64,000 nt of DNA. Origin: Siniperca chuatsi (taxonomy: Eukaryota; Chordata; Actinopteri; Centrarchiformes; Sinipercidae). Position 1 is the stretch's first letter. Each line of letters begins with the position of its first letter. This document shows positions 26,301-34,240 of the stretch, piece after piece. The position numbers were made by a program, and so were the translations under genes. The notes beneath the pieces were generated by a model that saw only the letters and a list, made by a program, of their open reading frames with translations, was not told where the DNA came from and made no database searches. The stretch spans positions 19,415,455 to 19,479,454 of the forward strand of contig NC_058051.1 in NCBI RefSeq assembly GCF_020085105.1, in the 5' to 3' direction.

Positions 26301-27220
26301 TTCTCTGGCCAATATAAATGCAGATGTATGCACATGCACAAGATGTATGCACAAGAACAAGATGGCGCCGTGGATGGCAGCCTCAGTGTTGTGTCCTCTG
26401 GAACTTTTTCTGTTTTTGTTTATGTGTTCAGTTGTCAGCTCTCCTTTTACAGAGCACTGTATGCCAAAACAACCAGACACAAAAACAGTTTCTTTACATA
26501 GGCCATCACTCTGATGAACAGTTAAATCAGTCATAGTGTCAATAACCCTGCAACACTAAACATCCACTTACCAACAAATTAAATTATATAATTGCAGTTT
26601 AAAATACACACTGTAACAATAACATGTACATATCGATTACTGTCAAATATAAATCCTGCATGCTGCATATACTTGTTGGTCATTGTTGCTTTTTATTTGT
26701 ATGCCTATTTTTTCACTTGTATGTATATAATAGTTCTATGTATATTTTTACCTATCTTTGTTGTACTTTTTTTTTTAGCTGTATGTCTATTTCTGTCAAC
26801 CTTTTCTACTGGAACTGTGTGTAACATTGAGAGCAACGAAAAACCGGAGTCAAATTCCTTGTATGTGTATTCTGATTTTGATGCACATGCAGGCGTGATC
26901 AACTTACAAGCAATACATGAACTGGTGCCATAAGGGTCGATAGGTTTAACGCAAGATGTGCGATATTCTTGTAAGATGCAAAAGTGGACCTGGAATATGA
27001 ACCCCGGGTTTGTTTTGAATGGTAATGAGCATGCCCATCTATTCTACAGTCTCTTTAGTGTTCATTATTTTCAGTTTTTATTTTAAAAGATATCTGATCT
27101 GGGATTTTATACTATCTGCAGTGCAACCACTCTGTACTTACTTGGATAGACTGTAGGCATAATCAGCAGCTCTTCCCCTACGAGACGTTTTTCTGAGCTG
27201 CACTCATCACAACAAGACAT
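9016..27220 (-). CDS. Putative seven-exon gene, ~151 aa, unrecognised
   Basis: Seven candidate minus-strand exons chain in phase from ATG to stop: 27142-27220 (ATG at 27220; donor GTAAGT), 26009-26040 (TTCTTTCAG; weak donor GTTGTT), 25723-25762 (CCTTCAG / GTAAGT), 24923-24990 (ATTACAG / GTGAAT), 23963-24072 (T-rich TTTTCAG / GTATTA), 12714-12774 (CTAACAG / GTAAGT) and 9016-9081 (TCTCTTTCAG; stop TAA). Exon lengths 79, 32, 40, 68, 110, 61 and 66 keep one frame. The product would start MSCCDECSSEKRLVGEELL, have Leu-rich helical stretches in the middle (for example LMLLQVDNLSDFAQLLL) and end SLKAFLNTSTLKA. No signal peptide or named domain was recognised. The introns are full of transposons. The last exon has a further GTGAGA donor at 8953, so a spliced 3' UTR is possible. 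The phase agreement is encouraging, but the exons are short and were chosen by eye; chance assembly is a real alternative. Confidence 0.33.
9446..9488. repeat. (CAT)n microsatellite
   Basis: About 14 uninterrupted CAT units. It creates a chance poly-His ORF on the plus strand. A TCTC-rich stretch follows (9520-9565). Confidence 0.95.
9500..11320. other. Non-coding with a repeat fragment
   Basis: No gene seen. It contains a T-homopolymer (10777-10793). At about 10975-11085 there is a fragment with GCTAACATG-type repeated motifs (GCATGCTAACATGCTCACAA), which I recall as a common fish interspersed repeat. That attribution is from memory. Confidence 0.4.
11325..11357. repeat. (TA)n(TG)n microsatellite
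   Basis: A short TA run passes directly into about ten TG units. Confidence 0.9.
11582..11955. mobile_element. Hairpin MITE with 25-bp terminal inverted repeats
   Basis: The ends are inverted repeats of about 25 bp: the left begins TTAAAGGGACAGTTCACCCC and the right, reverse-complemented, begins TTAAATGGACAGTTCCTCCC, with three mismatches in total. There is no coding capacity. Inside are an A-homopolymer (about 11758-11780) and a perfect 30-bp inverted repeat (11850-11879 and 11893-11922) around a 13-base loop, so the transcript would fold into a strong hairpin. The sequence resembles an abundant percomorph fish MITE I recall from memory; this copy looks shortened inside the hairpin. It lies in an intron of the minus-strand candidate gene. 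Confidence 0.8.
12775..13681. other. Non-coding, nothing recognised
   Basis: No transposon termini, RNA gene or supported exon seen in this stretch. Confidence 0.4.
13682..13880 (+). other. Exon-like open segment
   Basis: An open plus-strand segment with an AG border (ACATTGGCAG) and a strong donor (GATG/GTAAGTAAC). In the open frame it is Cys-rich (for example PTDTCHCEMRYTKCTRQEM). An alternative acceptor follows a CT-rich run at 13723-13730. It is not in phase with the exon chain ending at 6666 by any join I tried. It could be a lone exon of an unrecognised gene or chance. Confidence 0.2.
13935..14345. other. Non-coding, nothing recognised
   Basis: AT-rich sequence to the left of the solo LTR. 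It may include more of the decayed gypsy element seen to the right, but no recognisable pol motif remains. Confidence 0.3.
14346..14800 (+). mobile_element. Solo LTR with 5-bp target duplication
   Basis: A 445-bp unit (14351-14795) begins TGTCACAGCC and ends CCGTAACA, so it has TG...CA ends, and is flanked on both sides by GTCAC (14346-14350 and 14796-14800). On the plus strand it has a TATAA box (14496) and an AATAAA signal (14746), in the right order for an LTR. No internal region or second LTR is present, so this is a solo LTR left by LTR-LTR recombination. It interrupts the decayed minus-strand gypsy relic to its right. The family was not identified. Confidence 0.8.
14801..15745 (-). pseudogene. 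Decayed Ty3/gypsy gag-protease relic (SCAN-like gag)
   Basis: Read on the minus strand, three pieces lie in gag-to-protease order. First, at 15522-15735, a capsid segment with SCAN-like features (LKAYQLVPDDYRQRFRTWE ... WWCTTLELKTFDDL ... VLEQF). Second, at 15351-15394, a zinc knuckle CNYCKEWEHWKVEW whose last Cys is replaced by Trp. Third, at 14930-15230, an aspartic-protease region in several frames (PFVSDGFLSLVG, then QSDSFVLASVLPFSKEC, then GLPIEGIAVIL). Frames shift repeatedly and stops are present. Fish Ty3/gypsy gags commonly carry this SCAN-like fold; the match is from memory. The solo LTR at 14351-14795 cut this relic. Confidence 0.7.
15960..18515. other. Non-coding with a small repeat fragment
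   Basis: No gene seen. About 16738-16785 (TACTTTTTACTCCACTACAT) looks like a fragment, in reverse orientation, of the AGTAAAAGTAC-type repeat also present at 29551-29688 and 37481-37560. The ORFs of 60-110 codons here have no recognisable content. Confidence 0.4.
18518..18740 (-). repeat. Dispersed repeat fragment (paired with 22.24 kb)
   Basis: The segment 18668-18705 is the reverse complement, with few changes, of 22244-22280 (shared core AGCGAATATCTCCTCACGGT). Both continue into a GCTAGCT-type motif. These are two copies of one non-coding family in opposite orientation. Limits are approximate. Confidence 0.6.
18745..19904. other. Non-coding, nothing recognised
   Basis: A short (TG)n run lies at about 19042-19057. 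Nothing else was identified up to the Tc1-like element. Confidence 0.45.
20283..20729 (+). pseudogene. Tc1-like transposase, N-terminal part (DNA-binding)
   Basis: A 148-codon open segment with the paired-like helix-turn-helix region of Tc1 transposases (KELPKDLRDRIVARHGSGQG ... KVPKSTVASIILKWKKFG), then a GRPAKLSNRGRRALV segment and the second helix-turn-helix part. It ends in an in-frame TAA at 20727. Immediately after, the sequence keeps recognisable remnants (TMRNKIL) but the codons for the expected WSDE block, which holds the first catalytic Asp of the DD34E triad, are missing at about 20751. Confidence 0.9.
20788..21330 (+). pseudogene. Tc1-like transposase, C-terminal catalytic part
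   Basis: An open segment with the rest of the DDE domain: IMRWGCFSAAGIGRLV, then FQQDNDPKHTA with the second catalytic Asp, and SPDLNPIEHLWRELK with the catalytic Glu, spaced as in the DD34E family. The first Asp is lost in the preceding gap, and the region just before (SSPAQYNTTGEHGDGS) is altered. The C-terminal end also drifts from the family pattern (TSSKGCFYSILSKGSEYL). It cannot encode an active enzyme by itself. Confidence 0.9.
21505..22225. other. Non-coding with a Penelope-like fragment
   Basis: At about 21788-21850 there is a CTGATGATGACC...GATGAAGGCCAAAAGCC segment followed by AAAACACATTGGTCTC. It resembles, from memory, a motif in Penelope-like or related fish retroelements. Nothing else was recognised. 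Confidence 0.35.
22230..22700 (+). repeat. Dispersed non-coding repeat
   Basis: Shares its left part with 18668-18705 in opposite orientation (see that entry). It continues through GTAAATGGGAAACACAACAC and ends near CGCATACTCCACCTGTAATG. There is no ORF. Limits are approximate. Confidence 0.5.
23021..23440 (-). mobile_element. 3' end of an L2/Rex-like LINE
   Basis: On the minus strand the sequence ends GACAATAAAGTTGAATCTAA followed by TCTAA repeats, the short-repeat tail type of fish L2/Rex-like LINEs (from memory). The part before it (23060-23440) is non-coding and tracks with that tail, with many repeated AGTGCAAAT units. It is 5'-truncated with no reverse transcriptase left. Confidence 0.55.
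24092..24400. mobile_element. MITE, copy 1 (5'-truncated)
   Basis: Similar over its length to 27590-27828: shared blocks include AGAAAGAAGTGAG.TTACCAGACCT, GTGGGTAATGT.GGTGCCA and GATATCTCT.GTTCTGC. It ends GTACTCTTTTAAG, corresponding to the right terminus of the other copy. The left terminus is missing. An extra block with CTAGCAGCTCGAGGCTA lies inside. Confidence 0.7.
26366..26880 (+). mobile_element. LINE-derived fragment, 5' and 3' ends only
   Basis: Starts with CAAGATGGCGCCG, typical of the 5' end of several LINEs. Ends with GAGCAACGAAAAACCGGAGT followed by CAAATTCCTTGTATGTG, typical of a fish LINE 3' end (from memory). There is no reverse transcriptase between, so this may be an internally deleted copy or two unrelated fragments. 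Confidence 0.4.
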
Positions 27221-27406
27221 TGTTACTGTAAACTGTGTTGGTCAGCATCTTTTTGCAGAAGGAAACACTCCTCTTTGTCATCAAGGGACATAAAATGCAG
27301 ATATAAATGTGCTCCTTTGAAAACATCTGGGTTTTTTTGGAAACAATAAGCGTTAAGTTTATTTTACAGGTGTGTGCATCTTTCCATAATTCATATTACA
27401 GATGGC

Positions 27407-27828
27407 TTAAAGGAAAACTTCATTTTGATTGTACACATCAAAATAGGGTTTACAGGTCTTGGGGAGTACTACTTCATATGTAAAAAAAAGTTGTATAAAG
27501 CCTTTTGCTGCTCCAGAGGGAATCTGATAAATTGCCTCAAATTATGTCACCTGAGTCAATGACTAAAGGCTAAAAAGTTTGAAAACTCCAAAAATCTGGG
27601 GGTGTGGAGCTAGAAAGAAGTGAGGTTACCAGACCTCTGTAGCCCACTCTGGATCAAGTTGCATCGTGGGTAATGTGGGTGCCAAGTTTTGACATGGAAG
27701 AAAAGCAGTGTAATAAATAAGATGATATCTCTAGTTCTGCTGCATCGATTTCGATCCTTTTCTTTTTAAATTGTGAGTCTGACAATGTTGTAGCCGTGCA
27801 ATGCTAAATTGGTGTAGTGCTCTTTTAA
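27407..27828. mobile_element. MITE, copy 2 (full length)
   Basis: Begins TTAAAGGAAAACTTCA and ends GTAGTGCTCTTTTAA; the two ends form an imperfect inverted repeat. It has no coding capacity. It is the longer relative of 24092-24400. It lies just upstream of the candidate first exon (ATG at 27220) of the minus-strand gene. Confidence 0.7.
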
Positions 27829-27829
27829 A

Positions 27830-29055
27830 CTGACTTTCTGTAGGAACAGACAAATAATTTTTAATACACTGTATGTGAGAATTCAAGTACACATGCCAGA
27901 TGGCAAACTAGGCAGCTAACTGTCTCATTTCTCAAACAGAGGAAACAAATGATGACTGCTCCATTCATGAATGGCAGTGATGTGCATGTGGCTTAATGAC
28001 TTCAATGCACAAATGATAAGTGAAGATACCGAGTCATTCATTTAATCTTGTGTTTGGTCTTGCTGGTGGCATATACTCTCCTCATCACTACTTAATTATG
28101 GCTGTATTATGCTAGGTGGCTATTTGTGTGTCTGCATGTGTGTAAAATTAGTGAGCTGAGCTTCTCAGGTCCTCTTTACTTTTCTGTAGGGCCTAGGCAC
28201 CCTCTGACTACCCCAGTCTTTGCCAATGTTCCTCATTCTGTAAGGTTTTATAACTCTACCAACATTTCCCCCTCTCTGTGTTCAGAGACAGATGAGGTGA
28301 AGAAATATTTGGCTATCTAGACATTGCCCCACATTGCTGAATATCTATTCCAGAGGAAGCATATGAGACTCAGCCCATGACTGAGAAGTCAAATTGAAAA
28401 CCAACATGGCAAAAACTATTGACAATCTTGTCATCAGGGGCCTCATTTGTCCAACAAATCGTTTCATGTCACACTCACATAGGGCCTACATTTTATCAAA
28501 AGCAAATGCTGTCCAAAACACTATTTTATACAGAATGATTTGTGATGATGTTTAGTAGAAACATATAACAATATATCAGCACAATAGACTGTAGAATGCA
28601 TGGGCTTGCTGATTCCCTTGTAGCTCAAAATCCAGTTCCATTTTGCTTTAGTCTATATTTGGTTCCAAACACACTCAATACAATGCACATTAAATTAAGC
28701 ACTCAGGCAAATTAAACATGCACTACTGTAAACGTGTCCAACACGCTTATCAGAGTCAATTATCTGAGATTTCAAAATAAGCAGGTGATTATCATGTGGT
28801 TGTTTTATCTGTGTCTTATCTTTTGTCATGCTTTTATGTTTTGTGTGGATTCTGAATGACAATGTAAAGATCTAAAGTGTCTTGAGGACAAGGCACACAA
28901 ATGGCAACTCAATAATCTGTCCAATCAACACAAAAATCAACATGCTGACCTTTGGGCTTCATTATGGCCTTTCACTGCTTAGAAAATCAAGACACACAGA
29001 GGAGAGAGGTGAAAAGAGGTAGACTACAGTGCAAACATAAAAAGGAGAATGGTGT
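27830..29055. other. Non-coding, nothing recognised
   Basis: No transposon ends, exon or RNA gene identified. Confidence 0.45.
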
Positions 29056-29059
29056 GTAG

Positions 29060-29402
29060 CACTGATTGGTCAATTAATCAATTAGTCTATCAACAGAAAA
29101 TCACTCTCAATTTTAGTCATTTTAATAATGTTTTTTTAAGCAAAACTGCCAAAAATTCACCAGTTCAAGCTTCTCAAATGTGACTATTCACTGATTTCGC
29201 CTAAGTAACATGAATACCTCTGGGTTTGTTGGTTTGTCTTCATGAGATAAAACAAGCAATTTGAAAGGGAGGAGTGCAAATTGAAGTCTGGGAAATTGTG
29301 GTGGGCATATTTCACAGTTCTCTGACATTTTATATACTAAACGATGAATCGGAAAATAATAAATCAGCAGATTTATTGATAACGAAACTAATCATTAGTT
29401 GA
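29060..29402 (+). mobile_element. hAT-type MITE (ATTAATC family)
   Basis: Begins GGTCAATTAATCAATTAGTC and ends with TTATTGATAACGAAACTAAT followed by CATTAGTTG. The interior has CAAAACTGCCAAAAATTC, GCTTCTCAAATGTGA, AAACAAGCAATTTGAA and TTCTGACATTTTATA. I recall this order from a very common fish non-autonomous element. It has no ORF. Confidence 0.65.
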
Positions 29403-29550
29403 AGTCCTTTTTTTATTTAAATGTACCATCCTTATCTGGACATATGGAGTGAGTCACATGACATAGTGTTGAGTAAGGTTATGTTCCAAGGATGGATTTT
29501 AGTAATTTGTGTTATTACATATATGTAAATGTAATTTTACAATTTGTTGA

Positions 29551-29688
29551 TAATACTTAAGTAAAAGTACTATCTAAAGTACTAAAGTAAAATTTTTAAT
29601 GCAGGACTTTTACTTGCGGTGGAGTATTTTTATATTGTATTGGTACTTTTACTTAAGTAAAAAGTCTCAGTACACCTTCCACCACTGG
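29551..29688 (+). repeat. AGTAAAAGTAC-type repeat fragment
   Basis: Carries ACTTAAGTAAAAGTAC twice in variant form and ends CCTTCCACCACTG, the terminal motif of a common fish repeat. Related fragments lie at 16738-16785 and 37481-37560. Confidence 0.65.
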
Positions 29689-29699
29689 TAACCGCTGAA

Positions 29700-32595
29700 G
29701 ACTATGTGTTTAGATGGGCATGTGTATTTTTGCGTGTGGGTGTGTGTATATGTGTGCCTCAGCAGGAAGTCTGCACTGACCCTCCAGGGTGTCTAAAATT
29801 GGACTGTTATTAGTGTGAACAATCAAAAGAAGAGCCATTATGACTCTTTCACCCTGAAGGCCTGAAAAAGATTCAAATAAAGACTTCACATAGAGCTTGG
29901 GTGGTGTTCTGATCAACGTCATCAATAGCAACCATCGATGATTCATTTAATGCAAGCCTACTTGCAAATTTCACACTGCAGCATATACGATTTCTTTTGA
30001 TATATTGAAACATTAGGGAGCAAATGAATGGGTGAAAAAAACATCTGTGATTTCCGTTTGAACAAGATGTGAAATGAAAGCAGTCTTTGTGACGCCAGAC
30101 AGACATAAAACTACCAATACAATTCATTATTTTTCCTTTGATGACCCATGGCCATGAATGAATAATCTTGCATGTTCTTGGAATCGTATATGATAAAGCT
30201 CCACAGAAGCACACAATTGGAAACAAACACATAGAAAAACAGAAAGAGGCTAGTAATTTATGATATGTTTAAAATCATTAATTTTGTGTGTATGTTATCA
30301 TGCTGGCCTTGCCTTTTTGTTTTTTTTTGCCAGATCTTTCATTTTTCATTTTTGAACTCTTTGAAAGTAGCCTCTAGGGGCTCCTATTAGTACACCATGT
30401 GAGAGGAGAGATGAAGGGAAAAGACCACCAAGATCAAATCACTCCTCCTCTGTTGGTGAAAGGGATGGAGAAGGGAGGAGAAAAATGCCGGAAATTCTGT
30501 AAGAATTCGAAATATTGCAAAAAAGGTTTGTACACTTTTAATTACGTCATCTCATTGTGTCCTCTTCTTCTGCAATGGTTTAATGGCACCAGCAAAGAGG
30601 AGTGTACAGAACATTCAAGATGAATTAAATTCTGTTTTGTCTGATTTTCAGGTTGTAGCTTGAGCGTGCACTGGGCAGCTGTGTCTTATAGATAATATAA
30701 TCTATCCTTTAGACAGAAGGACAGATTAGATAGAAGTATCGGATCAGACTCGGTATGGGCAGATACCCATTAAAGGACTCAGGTCAGGGCTGAAAAAAAC
30801 TTGATTGGGATTTCCCAATATTCCAGTGTAACTGGATATCTTGAAAAAGACATTGCTTTTGAGTTTTTAAAATGTAATTTTTTCAATGCATTGAGCTGCA
30901 CAAAAAAATTCCATTCACCTCCATTGTAATGGGTTGGCCAGATCTTGTTAAGACCCCCTTAGCAAGTTTAAATACAGTAATTTGGTCAGCTGGTACATAG
31001 TAGTGTTTTTTTGGACACAAGGTCAAAGTATTATCATTTATTGCCTATTTTGTTATCTTTGTATGGTGCCTTTTGTCGTGTAGCTGAAAAGGTGTTGGGT
31101 AAATATTTCCAACTACCCCAGCTCCAAAGAACCACTTTTTTCAGTTAAGTTTTTCTGTTTTGTTGCCAGTAGTCTCAACAGTTACTACACTGCACAACAA
31201 ATTGGAAAGCATGAATACAGCTGTAAAGGAAAATCTTTTTTAAATTTATATTTCTGAGGTCATCTACAATGTTCTGTAGGTTGTTAACTTAATCCTTAAG
31301 CCTGCACGCTAGCCACATAGCATTTAGTGTTAAATTCTCACTGGTGATTGCTTACTGGAAATCATATATTGCACCAGATGTCCCATGGCACAAGTTACAT
31401 GGTTATAATGTTTGTTTTACTGTAGCATACAAATAAGCCCTGACTAAAGCCTATGTATTCACTTGCCAGGTTGTAATAGACTAGTGAAGTTTATCACACT
31501 AATGTTTTCTGATTTACATCCATTCTACATCCTAAAATCCACTGTTATTCATCTTTGGCTTTTCTCGGCTAAAAAGGCAACATTGCAGTTGAACAGGAAT
31601 TATGTATTGTTTGAAGTCTGTAGCTACAAACCGAATATGAGATCAGAGTGTCATTAGACATGAAACTTTGATCAGCCTTTACTCACTGACACAAGTAAAC
31701 TCTGATGACATCAGGTGTGTGCACACTATTTTTCACATTTTCGTACTTTAACAACTTTAAAATCATTTAACTATCGTAGTACAACACATTTTTAGATGAG
31801 CAACAAATAAAAAAAAATGTTTTAAGATAATTTTATAGAACTTTTACAAGGCATTGTGATATGCATGTGTGCAATAAGATATTACGTGTAAAGTTACAGG
31901 TTGACTGTTATATTTTGGAGAAAACAGTGACATGTGAGTTGTGGTAAGAAGTCTTGTTAGTCAGGTCAGCTCTGCGATGTCCCGCTCCTTAGGTTATGTT
32001 TTTCATTGTTTCATTCATTCATTAATCAATTCCTGTTGTATTTTGATATACTCACCTCTCCTCTCGTTTCAGATACTTCACGTTACATTTTCATTTTCAA
32101 GTTTACATTATCATATGATATATATACGAAGGACAGTTGCACAATATAAATATAGATATAATTAATTGCACAGGATAATAAATAAATATGGTTAAAATGT
32201 ATTTTCACCCATTTAACAATTATATATTTAAAATCTGATTACACAAATGTATTTACCATCCCCTTAGACTCCCCAGTGTACTCTCAATTCAGTATTTACA
32301 ACTTCCAATCCTTTGAAAAACACTAATATTTCCTAAAAACTACAATTCCCTAGAGATTCCTCTTGCAGCAGTGGCTAAGGATCATGGGTAATGTAGCCTA
32401 GCCTTCCACTATCCAAAACTGACAGCAAAAAAACTTTATTTCTCAGAATCGAAGGAGAAATAATCTAAACTGATAGCCGTAACATTAATCGTTTTGTTGA
32501 ATTATCAAGGACACTGTCGTGTTTTAGTTTTGAGAAATGGTGAGGATATCATTGAAAGAAATCCTTAACATGGGAATTAACAGTGAGGAAAATAC
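29700..32595. other. Non-coding, nothing recognised
   Basis: Several chance ORFs of 64-119 codons on either strand show no domain. A purine-rich stretch lies at 30395-30530. No RNA genes were seen. Confidence 0.45.
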
Positions 32596-32599
32596 TTCC

Positions 32600-32860
32600 G
32601 GGTGGGGGGTCCTCAGTTCTCGAATGGGACTGATGCTAACAGCGTCTTATAGTGCCACGGTCAGGTTAATACTGGAGTGAACGGACGGCCAGAGCAGTTG
32701 CTCTCAGCGTCTAATATTGCCGTGGATGGTCTTACATTGGAGTTAATTGAAAGCCCGGTGTGTGTCATACTGATGCACAAGATACCCCTTAGGGGTATGT
32801 GACACCAAGGGGCGTGACAAAATGTCGATATTTGACAACCCGGGAATGAGAACGGATTGT
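32600..32860. repeat. CpG-containing repeat with two diverged tandem units
   Basis: Two related units are adjacent: one near 32637-32685 (AGCGTCTTATAGTGCCACGG) and one near 32707-32755 (AGCGTCTAATATTGCCGTGG), each followed by a GGAGT.AA motif. Downstream are AAGGGGCGTGACAAAATGTC and AACCCGGGAATGAGAACGG, which I recall from a common percomorph repeat. It has no ORF. Confidence 0.5.
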
Positions 32861-32896
32861 GTATAAAAAAAATAATAAATTCTACGTGGTCTTTGC

Positions 32897-33150
32897 ATTG
32901 TACAACCCCCCCCTCTCAAAACCTAACTCGGCCCACCATTGAGTCTGGTTCTGTCCAAGTTTTCTGCCTCTTAAAGGAAGTTTTTCCTTGCCACTGTCGC
33001 CAAATGCTTGCTCATGGTGGGATTTGTTGGGTCTCTGTAATTAATATTATAAAGAGTACGGTCTAGACCTGCTCTATAGGAAAAGCGCAATGAGATAACT
33101 TTTCTTATGAATTGGCGCTATATAAATAAAAGTGAATTGAATTGAATTGT
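32897..33150 (+). mobile_element. 3' tail of an L2-like LINE or L2-tailed SINE
   Basis: Contains TTAAAGGAAGTTTTTCCTTG, GGTCTAGACCTGCTCTATAG and GGCGCTATATAAATAAAAG, then (TGAAT)n short repeats. This is a tail I recall as widespread in fish L2-type LINEs. It has no coding part. Confidence 0.7.
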
Positions 33151-33159
33151 AGTTAGTAT

Positions 33160-33437
33160 GTGTCCCCTCTCTCAGTGCCAGTTTGCCTTTGTACCCTGTG
33201 TCTAGGGTTCCAGCCTTTTTCCCTAGCATTTAGTGTTCCTGGTATTTTTGATCTCTGCTAGTTTACCTGACCTCGCCTTTGTCTTCTCCTTACTGGAATT
33301 GTCTGCCATATCTTCTGACTGACTCCCCGTGTAACAAACCCTTTTTGGCAAGTAAAGAATGTTTTTTGAATAAAGATCCTGTCTCCGAGTTGTGCTATTG
33401 AGTGCTCTTGCCTGTGGTTTCTCCAGTTGTTACAAGC
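33160..33437 (+). mobile_element. Possible LTR fragment
   Basis: CT-rich sequence with an AATAAAGATCCTG polyadenylation-like signal at 33369 and an end at GTTGTTACA. This fits the 3' part of an LTR, but no start and no target duplication could be set. Confidence 0.25.
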
Positions 33438-33439
33438 TG

Positions 33440-34058
33440 AGGAGGAGTGTGTCCTGCTTGGGGAGGTGACCTCTTTGGAAAATAACCCATGACTAGATGT
33501 AGGTTTGCATCTAAGGCCTGCTTATCAGAGCATGCACCTCTCAATTTATCTTTATTCTGTCTCTCTCTCTCTTTCTCCCTGCCTCACTTCCCTTATTTCC
33601 AAGTTATTCATGTCTTTCTTTTCTTATTCTTAATCCCATTTCATGTTTAACAATTTGACTCTAATCCCAGACTGTCAGAGATCAATCTGCACTTTATCAC
33701 ATTAGATAAGGCTGCAATTTGGTTTAACACTGACCTTGTAATTTCTAATCTTATACTTTCAACATATAACTGTAATTTTGTTATTCATAGTTAATAAAAT
33801 ATTGATAAGATTATCATGTGCCACAGAGGAGAGTAGGGCAACTTAATTATAATAACAGAACACAGACAGAAAGGTTGCAAGGACAAATTATTATAGTATT
33901 AGATAGATAGTAGTATAGTATATACAGTATTAGATAGTATTTAATAGATGAGAGCAGGCATATGTCACTTTCCTGTCTTCAGAACGACCACGCTCCCTGT
34001 TGGGTGCAAACAAGCGCTGTAAAAGTGGCAGCACCAAATTGAAAAAACTAGTGGCACC
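33440..34058. other. Non-coding, TAGA-rich low complexity
   Basis: Holds a short imperfect TAGATAG/TAGTA tract (33899-33950). No gene seen. Confidence 0.45.
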
Positions 34059-34240
34059 ATGCTTAAAAAATGCTGCGTTGCATTTTGCACGTCAAACAAA
34101 ACAAAAACCCAGTTTGCAATTCCCCCCCCCCAAAAGAGCAAAGAACAGTAAAAGAAGAGATCTGTGGCTTCAGGCCATCCACAGATAAGATGAAAATGCC
34201 ATTCAATACGTGTACCTCTGTGGCAAACACTTCATCACAG
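34059..34240 (+). pseudogene. THAP zinc-finger exon relic
   Basis: From an ATG at 34059 the sequence reads MLKKCCVAFCTSNKTKTQF, the opening Cys pair of a THAP C2CH finger. After a frame change at a C-homopolymer (about 34124-34132) it continues RRDLWLQAIHR, passes a stop, and in another frame gives YLCGKHFITG, the closing Cys-x2-His pair followed by Phe. It ends at a good donor (CACAG/GTTAGT). THAP fingers bind DNA and occur in P-element-like transposases and host proteins. This copy is broken by frameshifts. The origin, transposon or host gene, is not resolvable here. Confidence 0.65.

Noticed and set aside
29873-30232. 119-codon minus-strand ORF
   Set aside because: No domain, no splice context and no transposon match; likely chance in AT-rich DNA.
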